Shown here one piece after another: positions 38,255-46,941 of a stretch of DNA of 64,000 nucleotides. Position 1 is the first letter of the stretch. Every line of letters begins with the position of its first letter. A program made the position numbers and the translations under genes. The notes under the pieces are model-generated. The model was not told the origin of the DNA. It saw only the letters and a program-made list of their open reading frames with translations, and did no database searches. Origin of the DNA: Streptomyces humicola (GTDB taxonomy: Bacteria; Actinomycetota; Actinomycetes; Streptomycetales; Streptomycetaceae); NCBI RefSeq assembly GCF_024436035.1, contig NZ_JANFNG010000006.1:62001-126000 (forward strand), written 5' to 3'.

Positions 38255-40009
38255 ATGAATCGCACCGGCCATGGCAGACCGTGCCGGATGCGCGGAGTTG
38301 TCCGGCGCATTGCAGCGGTCCGGCCTGCGTGGCATGACCTCACCGCGATGTGCTGCTCTCCGCGCAGGGACATCATGGCCGGAGTTGTCGTGGCGATTGC
38401 AACGCTCCCCGCAGCACTGGGTCTCGGGGTCGCGTCCGGGCTGGGTGCCTCCGCCGGAATCGTCAGCGCCGTGGTGGCCGGAGCCGTCGCAGCTCTGCTC
38501 GGGGGTTCGAATCTCCAGGTCACCGGTCCAACCGGAATCCTGTTGCTGATCCTGACCCCCGTCACCCGCACTTACGGCCCGTCAGGGACACTCACCGCCG
38601 GACTACTGGCCGGAATTCTACTGATCGTCCTGTCCGTCAGCGGCGCCGGCCGCTTTATGCGCTATGTGCCCGTGCCGGTTGTCCAGGGATTCACGGTGGG
38701 TGGCGCCATCGTGATCGTCCTCCGTCAACTCCCCGTGGCATTGGGACTGGCCGCCAGGCACACTGGCATGGCCGTCGTCACGGCGGTCAAAGCGGTCGTG
38801 CACTTTCCGGCGCATCCCCACTGGGTGACTGTCGCCGTGGCCGGTGGCGCGATGGTCGTGCGGCTGATCGAGAGCCAGTTGCGGCTGCCCGGACCGTTCA
38901 CGGTCCTGGCCGTGGCCACCATCACGGCGCTGGCTCAGACCGCACATCTGCCGTTGCAGCGCATCGGTCACGTCGCGGCGGGCTTGCCTGTCCCGTCCCT
39001 GCACTTCCTGAGATTCTCCTCGCTGTCGGCTCTCTTGCCCTCGGCGGCGCTGCTGGCGGTGCTGGTGGCATTCGAGTCACTCATGGCGGTCTCGGCTGCG
39101 GAAGGTATCAGCGGGGACGACCGGCACGACGCAGACCGAGAGTTGTTCGGGCAGGGCGTCGCCAATCTGGCCGCGCCACTGTTCGGGGGGCTTGCGGCCA
39201 CTGGCGCCGTCATGCGCACGGCTGTCAACGCCCGTATCGGCGCCACCTCTCGCCTCGCATCCTTGGTGAATTGCGCTGTCCTGGGCATCCTGGCCTACGC
39301 CGTCGCCCCGCTGACCGCCGCGATCCCACGTGCCGCGCTGACCGGAGTGATGATCGCCACCGTGATCCGCTTGATCGACTTCGGCGCACTGTGCTCTCTG
39401 GCCAGGGCCGACCGCGGCCAGGCCGCCGTCGCCGGGGTCACTGCGGTGACCCCTCTTGTCTTCAACCTCGTCACCGCTATCGCTTCCGGTGTCGCGGTGG
39501 CCACGGCGTTGGCGCTGCACACTCTGGTGCGCTCCGCCCGCACCGAGCCTGCGTTCCATGACATGGAACCGGTACACCTTGAGTCACTACCCGTCAGCTG
39601 GGCTCCATGGCAGACCCGTCCGGACCGCCGGATGGCCGCATACGATATTGACGGACCGCTGCTGTTCGCCACCGTCGACCGCCTCTTGCACCCGGTGAAG
39701 GGATCCCAGGCCTCGTTGATTGTGCTGCGCATGTCACGGGTCTCCGCCGTCGACGCCACCGGCATCCTCGCGCTACGGACCACCATTACCACGCTCGCCC
39801 GCCGCGGGACCCACGTCCTGCTGTGCGACCTCCGCGACGAGCACGTGAAGATCATGGACGCCATGGGCGTCTTGGACGCGCTGCGTGCCGGCGGGCACCT
39901 CGTCGCCGACGCCGCCCACAGCGACGTCCACGGCCGAGCAGCGGGCATGCATTCATCCGTGTTTCCACCGGAGCACAGCGATCACACGGACACCGCTTCG
40001 ACGTTTTAG
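38255..40009 (+). CDS. SulP-family anion transporter with STAS domain
   Basis: The 584-aa protein has a ten-to-fourteen-helix SulP core starting ~residue 35 (DIMAGVVVAIATLPAALGLG). It includes the family region LGGSNLQVTGPTGILLLIL and VNARIGATSRLASLVN. A C-terminal STAS domain follows (~450-560, MAAYDIDGPLLFATVDRLLH, VSAVDATGILALRT). Such proteins import sulfate, bicarbonate or related anions. A broken CsoR/CstR-type repressor lies just downstream. The true start could be later than the ATG at 38255. Confidence 0.9.
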   Translation: MNRTGHGRPCRMRGVVRRIAAVRPAWHDLTAMCCSPRRDIMAGVVVAIATLPAALGLGVASGLGASAGIVSAVVAGAVAALLGGSNLQVTGPTGILLLILTPVTRTYGPSGTLTAGLLAGILLIVLSVSGAGRFMRYVPVPVVQGFTVGGAIVIVLRQLPVALGLAARHTGMAVVTAVKAVVHFPAHPHWVTVAVAGGAMVVRLIESQLRLPGPFTVLAVATITALAQTAHLPLQRIGHVAAGLPVPSLHFLRFSSLSALLPSAALLAVLVAFESLMAVSAAEGISGDDRHDADRELFGQGVANLAAPLFGGLAATGAVMRTAVNARIGATSRLASLVNCAVLGILAYAVAPLTAAIPRAALTGVMIATVIRLIDFGALCSLARADRGQAAVAGVTAVTPLVFNLVTAIASGVAVATALALHTLVRSARTEPAFHDMEPVHLESLPVSWAPWQTRPDRRMAAYDIDGPLLFATVDRLLHPVKGSQASLIVLRMSRVSAVDATGILALRTTITTLARRGTHVLLCDLRDEHVKIMDAMGVLDALRAGGHLVADAAHSDVHGRAAGMHSSVFPPEHSDHTDTASTF

Positions 40010-40271
40010 GGCCCGTCTCCACGGGAGACTGCGCATATCCGACGACGACGTGGTTCCGCCCGAGCCGGGCCACCGTCAGCGGATCGCCCTCGTGCACCAA
40101 GGGCAGGGGCAGTCCGCCATCCCTGCTTCTGTGCGGATGGGGCCCAGCGGCCTTCGCGGAGGGCAGGGTGGGCCTACCCTCCCCCGGTCGGGTTGGCTTG
40201 CCTGGAATACGCGCGCCTTGCGGGCCGCCTCCTGGGCCCGAAGCGGACCCAGGGCGGCTGAGGGAGGCGTG
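40010..40271. other. intergenic stretch after sulP
   Basis: No gene is seen. A C/G-tract dyad around 40174-40195 (CCTACCCTCCCCCGGTCGGG) loosely resembles CsoR/CstR operators, but the match is weak. Confidence 0.25.
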
Positions 40272-40480
40272 ATGGCGGGTGGTCCCGTGAACAAGGCCGC
40301 GCACAGGCTTTCGGGGCGGCCGGCCCTGGCATACAGCGCCGTCGGCCAGGAGGGACCGACGGCCGCGCTGCGGAGGTTGCGCACGGCGCGCGGCCACGTG
40401 GACGCGGTGGTGCGTGTTGGAGAGCGACCGGTACTGCGTGGATGTCCTGCAGCAGCTGGCCGTGGTCTTCGGTGACCGGC
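40272..40480 (+). pseudogene. frameshifted CsoR/CstR-family repressor
   Basis: The first frame ends ALRRLRTARGHVDAVVRV; after a one-base shift at about 40418 the next frame continues LESDRYCVDVLQQLAVVFG. Together they match the DUF156 helix pair (LRRLRRIEGQVRG...V..D.YCIDVL.Q). The first sulfur ligand Cys is present. The C-terminal half with the His and second Cys is lost. Such repressors sense Cu(I) or persulfide and often sit beside sulfur-related SulP transporters. Confidence 0.75.
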
Positions 40481-40619
40481 CGCCCACCGGCCGGGACGAG
40501 AACAAGGCCATCCCATTGGACGAAGGCCCGGCCGACGCAGCGGCCGCTGCGCACCCGGCCGGGCGCCTGAGCGCCACGGATGGTGTCGTCCACCGGTCCG
40601 CGCGGATTCCGCGACGCTC

Positions 40620-41144
40620 TCAGGGGCGCGCCTCGGCCGAGGGCCGTCCAGGACCCCTGGCCGCCTTCGGCGTTAGTCTGACGAAGCGAATGTGATCCCG
40701 TCCGGCCTGATAGAAGTCCGTCTCGCTCCCGTCCACGTGCAGTCCGCACACGCGCATCAGCTGCGCCGCGGCATGCGGATGGCGGGCGGCGTACTCCGCC
40801 ATGGCACCGGCGCACTCTTCGGGCGTGAGCAAATCGGCCACCGCAGCCGTGCGCCAGCCGCCGACCTGGATGGTGACGGCGGGATCCTGGCGTACGTTCC
40901 GGTACCACTGGGCGTTGACGCCGAACCCGGAGGCCACCAGATAGGCGTCGGTTTCGGGTGCGCGCCCGGCAACTTCGAGCAGGACTTGTCGGCTTTGCCC
41001 GGTCAGACGCCCGGTATGGGTGAGGAGTACGAACCGCTGGCCGAACAGCCACCCTAGATGCCAGCGGTACAGCAGGATGGGAGCGCGGACCAGCAGGCGG
41101 CGCAGCCCGGTCGGTGACGGAACGTCTCTCACCTTGTGCAGCAA
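40620..41144 (-). CDS. deazaflavin (F420)-dependent nitroreductase family protein
   Basis: The 174-aa protein has the DDN-type split-barrel pattern: LLTHTGRLTGQSRQVLLEV, YLVASGFGVNAQWYRNVRQD and PAVTIQVGGWRTAA. Members reduce substrates with F420H2. The start is a TTG at 41144 with AAGGGAG upstream; a GTG at 41132 is possible. It stands alone. Confidence 0.85.
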   Translation of the reverse strand: MLHKVRDVPSPTGLRRLLVRAPILLYRWHLGWLFGQRFVLLTHTGRLTGQSRQVLLEVAGRAPETDAYLVASGFGVNAQWYRNVRQDPAVTIQVGGWRTAAVADLLTPEECAGAMAEYAARHPHAAAQLMRVCGLHVDGSETDFYQAGRDHIRFVRLTPKAARGPGRPSAEARP

Positions 41145-41255
41145 GCCAGTCTCCCTTCACCCGTCGGGCTCAGTAGCGGCCCGGCGCCGGTCGAGTCGGT
41201 GCCCGGCCGACCCGCTCCGTGTAACGGACCGGACCGTCGAGGCGGTAACGCCGCC

Positions 41256-41483
41256 TCAGTGCCGCCCGTTCAGCCTTCCGATCACACGCCTTCCGCATCG
41301 CACGCATCGCGGTGCGCCGGCGGCGGTGTAGGGCGGCAGCACCCAGAGCCCTCCGATCTGGAAGTACTCCCGCACCTCTCCGCTCGGGGTCTCGCAGTGC
41401 CGCACCCCGTACTGCCGCTCCCACTGATGCCCGCACTTGGGACATATGAACTCGACATGATCGACACCCGTCTCGACAGGCAT
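41256..41483 (-). CDS. small zinc-ribbon protein
   Basis: The 75-aa protein has two CxxC pairs, CPKCGHQW near residue 14 and CVRCGRR near 60, with another Cys in VRHCETPSG. It likely binds one zinc. GGGAGGGGG precedes the ATG. I do not know its function. A TTGC-N5-GCAA site like those at clc/marR lies ~115 bp upstream. Confidence 0.7.
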   Translation of the reverse strand: MPVETGVDHVEFICPKCGHQWERQYGVRHCETPSGEVREYFQIGGLWVLPPYTAAGAPRCVRCGRRVIGRLNGRH

Positions 41484-41832
41484 GCGTCCCCCTCCCCTGG
41501 CAACGACACATACCCGACGAAGCCGTTGACGGCAGCCACCTGGCCGCGCCGCTCAACCGCGACCGCGTCGCCGTCGAGCGGCGCTCCGCCCTACCATTGC
41601 CATACGCAAAATTAGCATAGAGCAAAACCTGTCGGAAGGCATGCCGGGCAGCTCATGCTCGACCGGCATTGACGAACATGTTTGCGGTTCAGTCACTCCC
41701 TCGTCGCGGCAAAGACCGCAACCTGCTCCCCGAGAACTCCAATGGCCGCCAGTTCTCTCGCCGGGTCGCGACCCGCCACATAACTGCTTACGTTGATGGG
41801 GAGATCCCTTCTCTTGCCCAACGGAGGTTTCG
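41484..41832. other. intergenic region between divergent genes
   Basis: It holds the MarR-like site and an ATGCCGG/CCGGCAT dyad near 41643-41670. No gene is recognised. Confidence 0.35.
41597..41609. promoter_or_regulatory. MarR-like site upstream of zinc-ribbon gene
   Basis: TTGCCATACGCAA keeps TTGC-N5-GCAA. The preceding bases CCTACCATTG are identical to those at the clc/marR site, giving 17 of 20 matches over the block. Confidence 0.45.
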
Positions 41833-43125
41833 GTGCGTCGGCCAGGTTTCCGTGCCGTTGTGGTGTGCGGTCTGACTCTGACGGGCGGGGCTCTGGCGGC
41901 GGGCGTCGGAGCGAGTTCCGGCCACTCGTCCTGGGCCGCGGGGTCCACGTCCAGCCGCCTGATCCGACCGATGCGCGATCCCCACTTGCCGCCTCCGCTG
42001 GCCGACCTGCGCAATGTGGTCGTACCCGGGTGGCTGCGAGCCGCCACCGGCGACCGGTCCGCCCATCGAGGAGCCCAGGTCGCGGGGGCTGCGGGAATCT
42101 ACAGATACGCCGGCGCCGGCATGTTCAGCCCGGCCGTCGCAGGTGACCCCCAGTTGGTGTACGTGCCTAATAGCGGCGAGCCCGGCATGGGCGGAGGAGA
42201 CCCCTCGGACAATCCCGACCGCGACACGGTCACCGTCATCGATCCGAAGACCTTCAAGATCGTCGCCCATTTTCCGGTCGGGACTATGCCGCAACACGTC
42301 ACCCCCTCCTGGGACTTGAAGACCCTCTGGGTCGACGCCAGCGGCAGCAACCAACTCGTCCCGATCAACCCGCGCACCGCCAAACCCGGCAAGCCTGTCC
42401 CCGTCGGCGCCCCCTACAACCTGTACTTCACCCCGGACGGCAACAGCGCCCTGGCCTTCGCCGAACGCCGCAACCACATCGAAGTGCTGGATCCGCGCAC
42501 CATGCGACTGCGGCGTACCGTCGCCGTCCCCTGCCGGGGCATCAACCACGCCGACTTCTCCGCCGACGGCACCTACTTCATCACCACCTGCGAGTTCTCC
42601 GGCCAGCTGCTCAAGTACGACACCAAGACGCTGCAACTCCTCGACGACATCCGCCTCGGCCCGCACGTCGTACCCCAGGACATCCGCCTCGGTCCGGACG
42701 GGCATACCGTCTACGTCGCCTCCTTCACCAAGGGCGGAGTGATCGTCGTCGACGGCACGTACATGAAGGTCGAGGGCTTCATCGCCACCGGGGCCGGTAC
42801 GCACGGCATCTACCCCAGCCGCGACGGCAGATTGCTGTACGTCTCCAACCGGAACGCCGGCACCGTCAGCGTCATTGATCCCGCCACCCGGAAGGTCACC
42901 AGCACCTGGACCATCCCCGGCGGGGGATCCCCCGACATGGGCAGCGTCAGCGCCGACGGCACCCAACTGTGGCTCTCCGGACGCAACACCGACCAGGTCT
43001 ACGTCTTCTCCACCCACGACGGCCACCTGCTCGCCCGCATCCGCGTCGGCGCAAACCCCCACGGCCTGGCCTTCTTCCCCCAACCGGGTCGCTACAGCGT
43101 CGGCCACACCGGCAACTACCGCTGA
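41833..43125 (+). CDS. secreted YncE-like beta-propeller protein
   Basis: The 430-aa protein has an N-terminal signal peptide (RAVVVCGLTLTGGALAAG). Seven-bladed propeller repeats follow, such as DTVTVIDPKTFKIVAHFPVG, NHIEVLDPRTMRLRRTVAVP, GGVIVVDGTYMKVEGFI and GTVSVIDPATRKVTSTWTIP. Such proteins act outside the cell, often as binding scaffolds, and some are copper- or iron-repressed. CGGAGG lies 6 nt before the GTG start. Function is not known more precisely. Confidence 0.85.
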   Translation: MRRPGFRAVVVCGLTLTGGALAAGVGASSGHSSWAAGSTSSRLIRPMRDPHLPPPLADLRNVVVPGWLRAATGDRSAHRGAQVAGAAGIYRYAGAGMFSPAVAGDPQLVYVPNSGEPGMGGGDPSDNPDRDTVTVIDPKTFKIVAHFPVGTMPQHVTPSWDLKTLWVDASGSNQLVPINPRTAKPGKPVPVGAPYNLYFTPDGNSALAFAERRNHIEVLDPRTMRLRRTVAVPCRGINHADFSADGTYFITTCEFSGQLLKYDTKTLQLLDDIRLGPHVVPQDIRLGPDGHTVYVASFTKGGVIVVDGTYMKVEGFIATGAGTHGIYPSRDGRLLYVSNRNAGTVSVIDPATRKVTSTWTIPGGGSPDMGSVSADGTQLWLSGRNTDQVYVFSTHDGHLLARIRVGANPHGLAFFPQPGRYSVGHTGNYR

Positions 43126-43234
43126 GACGGTGCCCCGCCACGCGCTCCTCACAGACGCGTATCGCCGACTCACCACCACGGTGGATCCGCCTTGCCGGTC
43201 GTCCGGCAACGAGGCGGTCGACCGCAGACGTGGT

Positions 43235-43341
43235 GGACCGGTCTCTGCCTGGTTGTCATCGCCGTCGGCGAAGCCATGGCGGTCTTCGGGATGTTCCCCG
43301 TCGACATCCACGGCCCACTCCACTACCTCGGAATCATGTGA
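43235..43341 (+). pseudogene. short membrane-protein remnant
   Basis: A frame without a start reads TWWTGLCLVVIAVGEAMAVF then GMFPVDIHGPLHYLGIM and stops. It is one membrane helix plus a loop, perhaps from a DUF998-like protein. The rest is missing. Confidence 0.35.
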
Positions 43342-43395
43342 TCGACACCCACCCGCGGCTACCGACGTGCCGCGGCTACCGACGTGGAGGAGACC

Positions 43396-43566
43396 GTGAA
43401 CGAATGTGCGTTCGTCGCCGTGTTGACCGGGTTCCCGGGCTCGGGCAGGACCACCCTGGCCGACGGCATTCGCATCGACCAGCACCAACGTTCGGAGCGG
43501 TCGGCTTGGACGGCGCTCGCCGAGGAAGAGAACTTCCTGACGACCCGGCTCGGCCGCAGCGTGTGA
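43396..43566 (+). CDS. truncated P-loop protein fragment
   Basis: This 56-aa frame contains a Walker A motif, GFPGSGRTTLADG, and then ends. GGAGGA precedes the GTG. A full P-loop NTPase would be far longer, so it is probably a remnant, though a small protein cannot be excluded. Confidence 0.35.
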   Translation: MNECAFVAVLTGFPGSGRTTLADGIRIDQHQRSERSAWTALAEEENFLTTRLGRSV

Positions 43567-43670
43567 CCTCTTTGCGCGCTGAGCACGCTGGGCATAAGGC
43601 AGGACCCGGCTCCCCTTCCCGACTGGCCGGGAAGGGCAGCCGGGCTCTGTCTTAACCGGTCGCTCGCGGC

Positions 43671-44456
43671 CTACGGCGTGACAAATTGATAGCCGGCGTC
43701 GATCAAGCGGGGAAGCACGACCCGCAAGGCGGCCACCGTCTGGGAGCGGTCGCCCCCGCCGTCGTGTTCAAGGATGATCGACCCCGGATGGGTGTGGGCC
43801 ATGATGCGCTCGACGATGCGGGAGGTGCCCGGCCGGGACCAGTCGCGCGGGTCGACCGACCAGTCCAGCGGACGCATGTCCAACTCCCGGCAGGTGGACA
43901 GGGTCTGTTTCGACCAGGCCCCGTAGGGCGCACGGTAGAGGGCGGGCCGGTGGCCGGAGACCTTCTCTATCTCATCGCTGGTGCGCTCCAGCTGGGAGCG
44001 GACGGTCGCCGCCGAGGCGCGGGCCAGGTCGGCGTGGGTCCAGGTGTGGTTGGCGATCAGGTGGCCTTCGGCGGCCACCGCCCGCACCAGGCCGGGATAG
44101 GCGCTGACTTGGGCTCCGACCTGGCAGAACGTGGCGGTGATCCCGTAGCGGCGCAGAAGGTCCAGGACCTGTGGGGTCCATTCCGGGTGCGGGCCGTCGT
44201 CGATGGTCAGCGCGATCGCGTGCGGTCCCCGGTGGACGTAGAACTCCGGCTTGCCTGCCGGTGCGGCGTCGGGCGGGTCGCTGGGTGGCGGCGGGCTGGG
44301 GTGTGAGTCGCCCGGCACGGTGGTGGGCTGCGGGGTCTTCGACGCCGACGTAGGTGGGGGCGTGCTGGCGTGCGCCGCGCAGGCGCTGAGCAGCACCAGC
44401 CCACCGAGCGACATCAGGGCTCGGCGGGTGACCTGTGGATTGCCTGTGACCTTCAT
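43671..44456 (-). CDS. polysaccharide deacetylase lipoprotein (NodB domain)
   Basis: The 261-aa protein has a lipobox signal (LGGLVLLSACAAH), a Pro/Thr/Ser linker and a NodB domain: ALTIDDGPHPEWTPQ, ANHTWTHADLARAS, LYRAPYGAWSKQ, DWSVDPRDW and SIILEHDGGGDRSQTV. All five catalytic motifs are present. It should remove N-acetyl groups from peptidoglycan or chitin-like polymers at the cell surface. Confidence 0.9.
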   Translation of the reverse strand: MKVTGNPQVTRRALMSLGGLVLLSACAAHASTPPPTSASKTPQPTTVPGDSHPSPPPPSDPPDAAPAGKPEFYVHRGPHAIALTIDDGPHPEWTPQVLDLLRRYGITATFCQVGAQVSAYPGLVRAVAAEGHLIANHTWTHADLARASAATVRSQLERTSDEIEKVSGHRPALYRAPYGAWSKQTLSTCRELDMRPLDWSVDPRDWSRPGTSRIVERIMAHTHPGSIILEHDGGGDRSQTVAALRVVLPRLIDAGYQFVTP

Positions 44457-44889
44457 GCCATCAAAGACTGCAATCACCCGGATGGCGGTTTCATTCCGCG
44501 AGTCAGCACCCGAAATGAAATCCGCCACCGCCCCGATTCGGGCCACAGGCGGGTCCCCTCGGGCGGCTGCTCACACCTCACCCGACATGCCGGACACCCG
44601 GGGGCCTGTATGGGCCCGGCTCTCGGCCCCTGGGGTCTCCTCTGCCGACAGGGGTGGGCCGCCTTCGGCGGGGGGCTGTTGGGCCAGCCGGCGGAGCGGG
44701 CGGACACCCTGCGGCAGGCCATTCCCAAGGTGCCGTTGCGCCGCAGCCCGATCCATTTGACATTGACTTCCGTTGGCTCGGGGTCGGCCAGTGGCCGGTC
44801 GCTGGTGAGCGATGCCGGGCCACGGTCGGCGAAACGATGCCAGAGCGACCACCTTCGCGCCCCCATGCACACCAGGCCCCGCAGACACC
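44457..44889. other. intergenic stretch
   Basis: Only a decayed minus-strand scrap (VNVKWIGLRRNGTLG) is visible. It resembles the start of a small streptomycete hypothetical protein but is not intact. Confidence 0.3.
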
Positions 44890-45642
44890 TCAGAGCATGG
44901 TGACGAGCATGTAGCCCATGGTGATGCCCATGGCGATCTTGTAGCAGGCCGCGGCGCGTGGAGCGAGAATCGTCCTGCCCGACGCGGAGGTGTGCCCGGT
45001 CGGCTGTGTGCCGCAGCCGGCGGTGCCGCGCGCCGCGGTTCGTGCGTTTGCGCGGGTGATCCAGCCGAGGTCGCCCGAGGACCCGGCCGGGTTTTCGTCT
45101 GCGCTCCGGGCTGCCCTGCCGGTCGATGCCGGGCTCACCAGCGTGAGCCGGTCGCCGAGCCACACCACGTAGCCGACCATGAAGACCGCCAGGAGGAGCG
45201 CGAGGGCGGGGAAACGCGCCAAGCCGGTGCCGGCCGTTGCGCCCATGCCGGGCATGGCCATGCTCTTGCCGGTGTTGTCGGGGGCCGGGTTCTGGGCGGC
45301 GAGCAGCATGTAGAGCATGGCGCCGCTTTCGACCAGATGGGGCAGGGGGTGCGGGCAGCGCCAGCCCGTGGCGGCGTTGCCGCGCCAGGCCCGGACCGTT
45401 CGGGCAGCGAACCACGCTGCCGCGAGTGCGAAGGCCGCATCCCACACGCCGTTCGGTGCCGGGTCCAGCCGCGGTACGAGCATCCCGGCCATCGATATGC
45501 CCATGACGAGGTGGACCGCATCGGCATCCAACTCGACCTCCCGCCGTCGGAGCGAGGAGGTGAGCAGCCGGGCCACGCAGGAGAGGGCGATCACGAGCAT
45601 GATCGCGGCGAAGGTGTCGGTCAACCAGGAGGGTGACGCCAT
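44890..45642 (-). CDS. DUF5134 membrane protein
   Basis: The 250-aa protein has about six helices, beginning WLTDTFAAIMLVIALSCVAR. It includes HLVMGISMAGMLVPRL, HLVESGAMLYMLLA with Met/His residues in helices, and the C-terminal KIAMGITMGYMLVTML. This matches DUF5134. GGAGGAG precedes the ATG. It ends the copper-associated minus-strand gene run; Met- and His-rich helices fit a metal role, by inference. Confidence 0.8.
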   Translation of the reverse strand: MASPSWLTDTFAAIMLVIALSCVARLLTSSLRRREVELDADAVHLVMGISMAGMLVPRLDPAPNGVWDAAFALAAAWFAARTVRAWRGNAATGWRCPHPLPHLVESGAMLYMLLAAQNPAPDNTGKSMAMPGMGATAGTGLARFPALALLLAVFMVGYVVWLGDRLTLVSPASTGRAARSADENPAGSSGDLGWITRANARTAARGTAGCGTQPTGHTSASGRTILAPRAAACYKIAMGITMGYMLVTML

Positions 45643-45694
45643 GATCTTCTCCTCCGCATCGGTCGGGCCCGGCTGCGGTTCAGCGGGCCACGAT

Positions 45695-46699
45695 TCAGGA
45701 GTTCGCCGTCCCTTCACCGCTGGTTGCCGCGGATTGCTGCAGGGTGGACGGCCAGTAGGCGAGGGCGAGCAGGGCCAGCAGCGGCCCGGAGTTGGGGTCG
45801 GTCCCCTGACCGGTGAAGATGCCGCCGAGGGCTTCCCCGACGACCCAGATCACCAGTGCCAGCGCCAGGGCGAGCATGACGGCGACGCGGGCGGCGGGCC
45901 TCGGCAGGAACACGCCGACGGCGACGACGGTCAGCAGGACGGTCAGGGCGATCGAGACGGGCAGGCCCTGGTGTGCGACGAGGTTTGCGGCGTGGGTTTC
46001 GATCGAGGCGAGCCAACTGGGCTCACCGGAGGCCATCTGCGCGATCATGTCGTGCAGCCCCTGTGGGCTGCGGTTGCTGCCTTGGATGGCGAAGTACGCC
46101 AGGCTGCCCCACAGCACCAGCCACAGCACGCGTGCGGCAGTTGCACCGAGCGGGCGCTCGGCGACGAACCGAGACGGCGCCACGTCGTGATCCGTACGGG
46201 CGGTCGGCCACAGGAGCACGGCGAGCAGCGCGTAGAGGATGACGGCTCCGGGGGCGCCCATGACGGGGTTGGTGGTGCCGGTCAAGACGCCGCCGAGTCC
46301 CTCGCCGAACCACCACACGCCCAGCGACCAGGCGATCGATGCGGCGAGGGCGGGCTTGAGTGTGGGGCGCCAGGCGATGCCGAGGCCGAGCAGCACCTGG
46401 ATGGCGGCGAACGCGGCGTTGGTGGGGACGGGGTGGTGGGTGACGATCCCGGCGACCCAGGTGATGGGCTGGGCGATCACCTGCGGGTTGCCCTGTGCCG
46501 TGACGGCGAGCAACTGGGTGCCGAAGTTCTTGGTGAACATGTAGGGCTGGAACTGCAGCACGCCGTCGAGGAGCCAGATGGCTGCCAGGGCGAGCTGCAG
46601 CCACCGTCGGGCATCGCGCGCCTGCCACTCCGCTGCCGCCGCAGTTGTTGCTGGTCGCCTGGACCAACGTGCGCTGCCGACGGCGGTGTTGTCACTCAT
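45695..46699 (-). CDS. multi-pass membrane protein of copper cluster
   Basis: The 334-aa protein has eight or more helices, such as WLQLALAAIWLLDGVLQFQP, ALAASIAWSLGVWWFGEGLG and VALALVIWVVGEALGGIFTG-like repeats (VWWFGEGLGGVLTG and IWVVGEALGGIFTG). The two halves appear to be internal duplicates. I do not recognise a named family. It lies between DUF5134 and ctaG, so a role in oxidase assembly or copper handling is plausible. Confidence 0.7.
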   Translation of the reverse strand: MSDNTAVGSARWSRRPATTAAAAEWQARDARRWLQLALAAIWLLDGVLQFQPYMFTKNFGTQLLAVTAQGNPQVIAQPITWVAGIVTHHPVPTNAAFAAIQVLLGLGIAWRPTLKPALAASIAWSLGVWWFGEGLGGVLTGTTNPVMGAPGAVILYALLAVLLWPTARTDHDVAPSRFVAERPLGATAARVLWLVLWGSLAYFAIQGSNRSPQGLHDMIAQMASGEPSWLASIETHAANLVAHQGLPVSIALTVLLTVVAVGVFLPRPAARVAVMLALALALVIWVVGEALGGIFTGQGTDPNSGPLLALLALAYWPSTLQQSAATSGEGTANS

Positions 46700-46941
46700 G
46701 AGGTCATTCCTTCCCGGGATGGGGGGTGGCCGACACCATCGAACGGAGGTGAGGCGGCCTGAACTGTTGGAAAAATCAAGGGATTTGAGGGAGTTATCCG
46801 GCCTGTTCAAGCTGGCTGCTGCGGCCGGGGTTGCATTCGGGCTCTGGTCGTGACGGTCGGTCTGGCTACGGCGTACGGCGTACGGCGTGCGGGGTGGCGA
46901 ACGAGGCGTTCGCTCACGCCGGGGTAAGCGTCGTTGGGGCA

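Noticed and set aside
40174-40195. CsoR/CstR operator after sulP
   Set aside because: The C/G-tract dyad is too imperfect to call a site.
43359-43595. Minus-strand small ORF with PEPGNPV
   Set aside because: It is the usual antisense image of a P-loop coding sequence on the plus strand.
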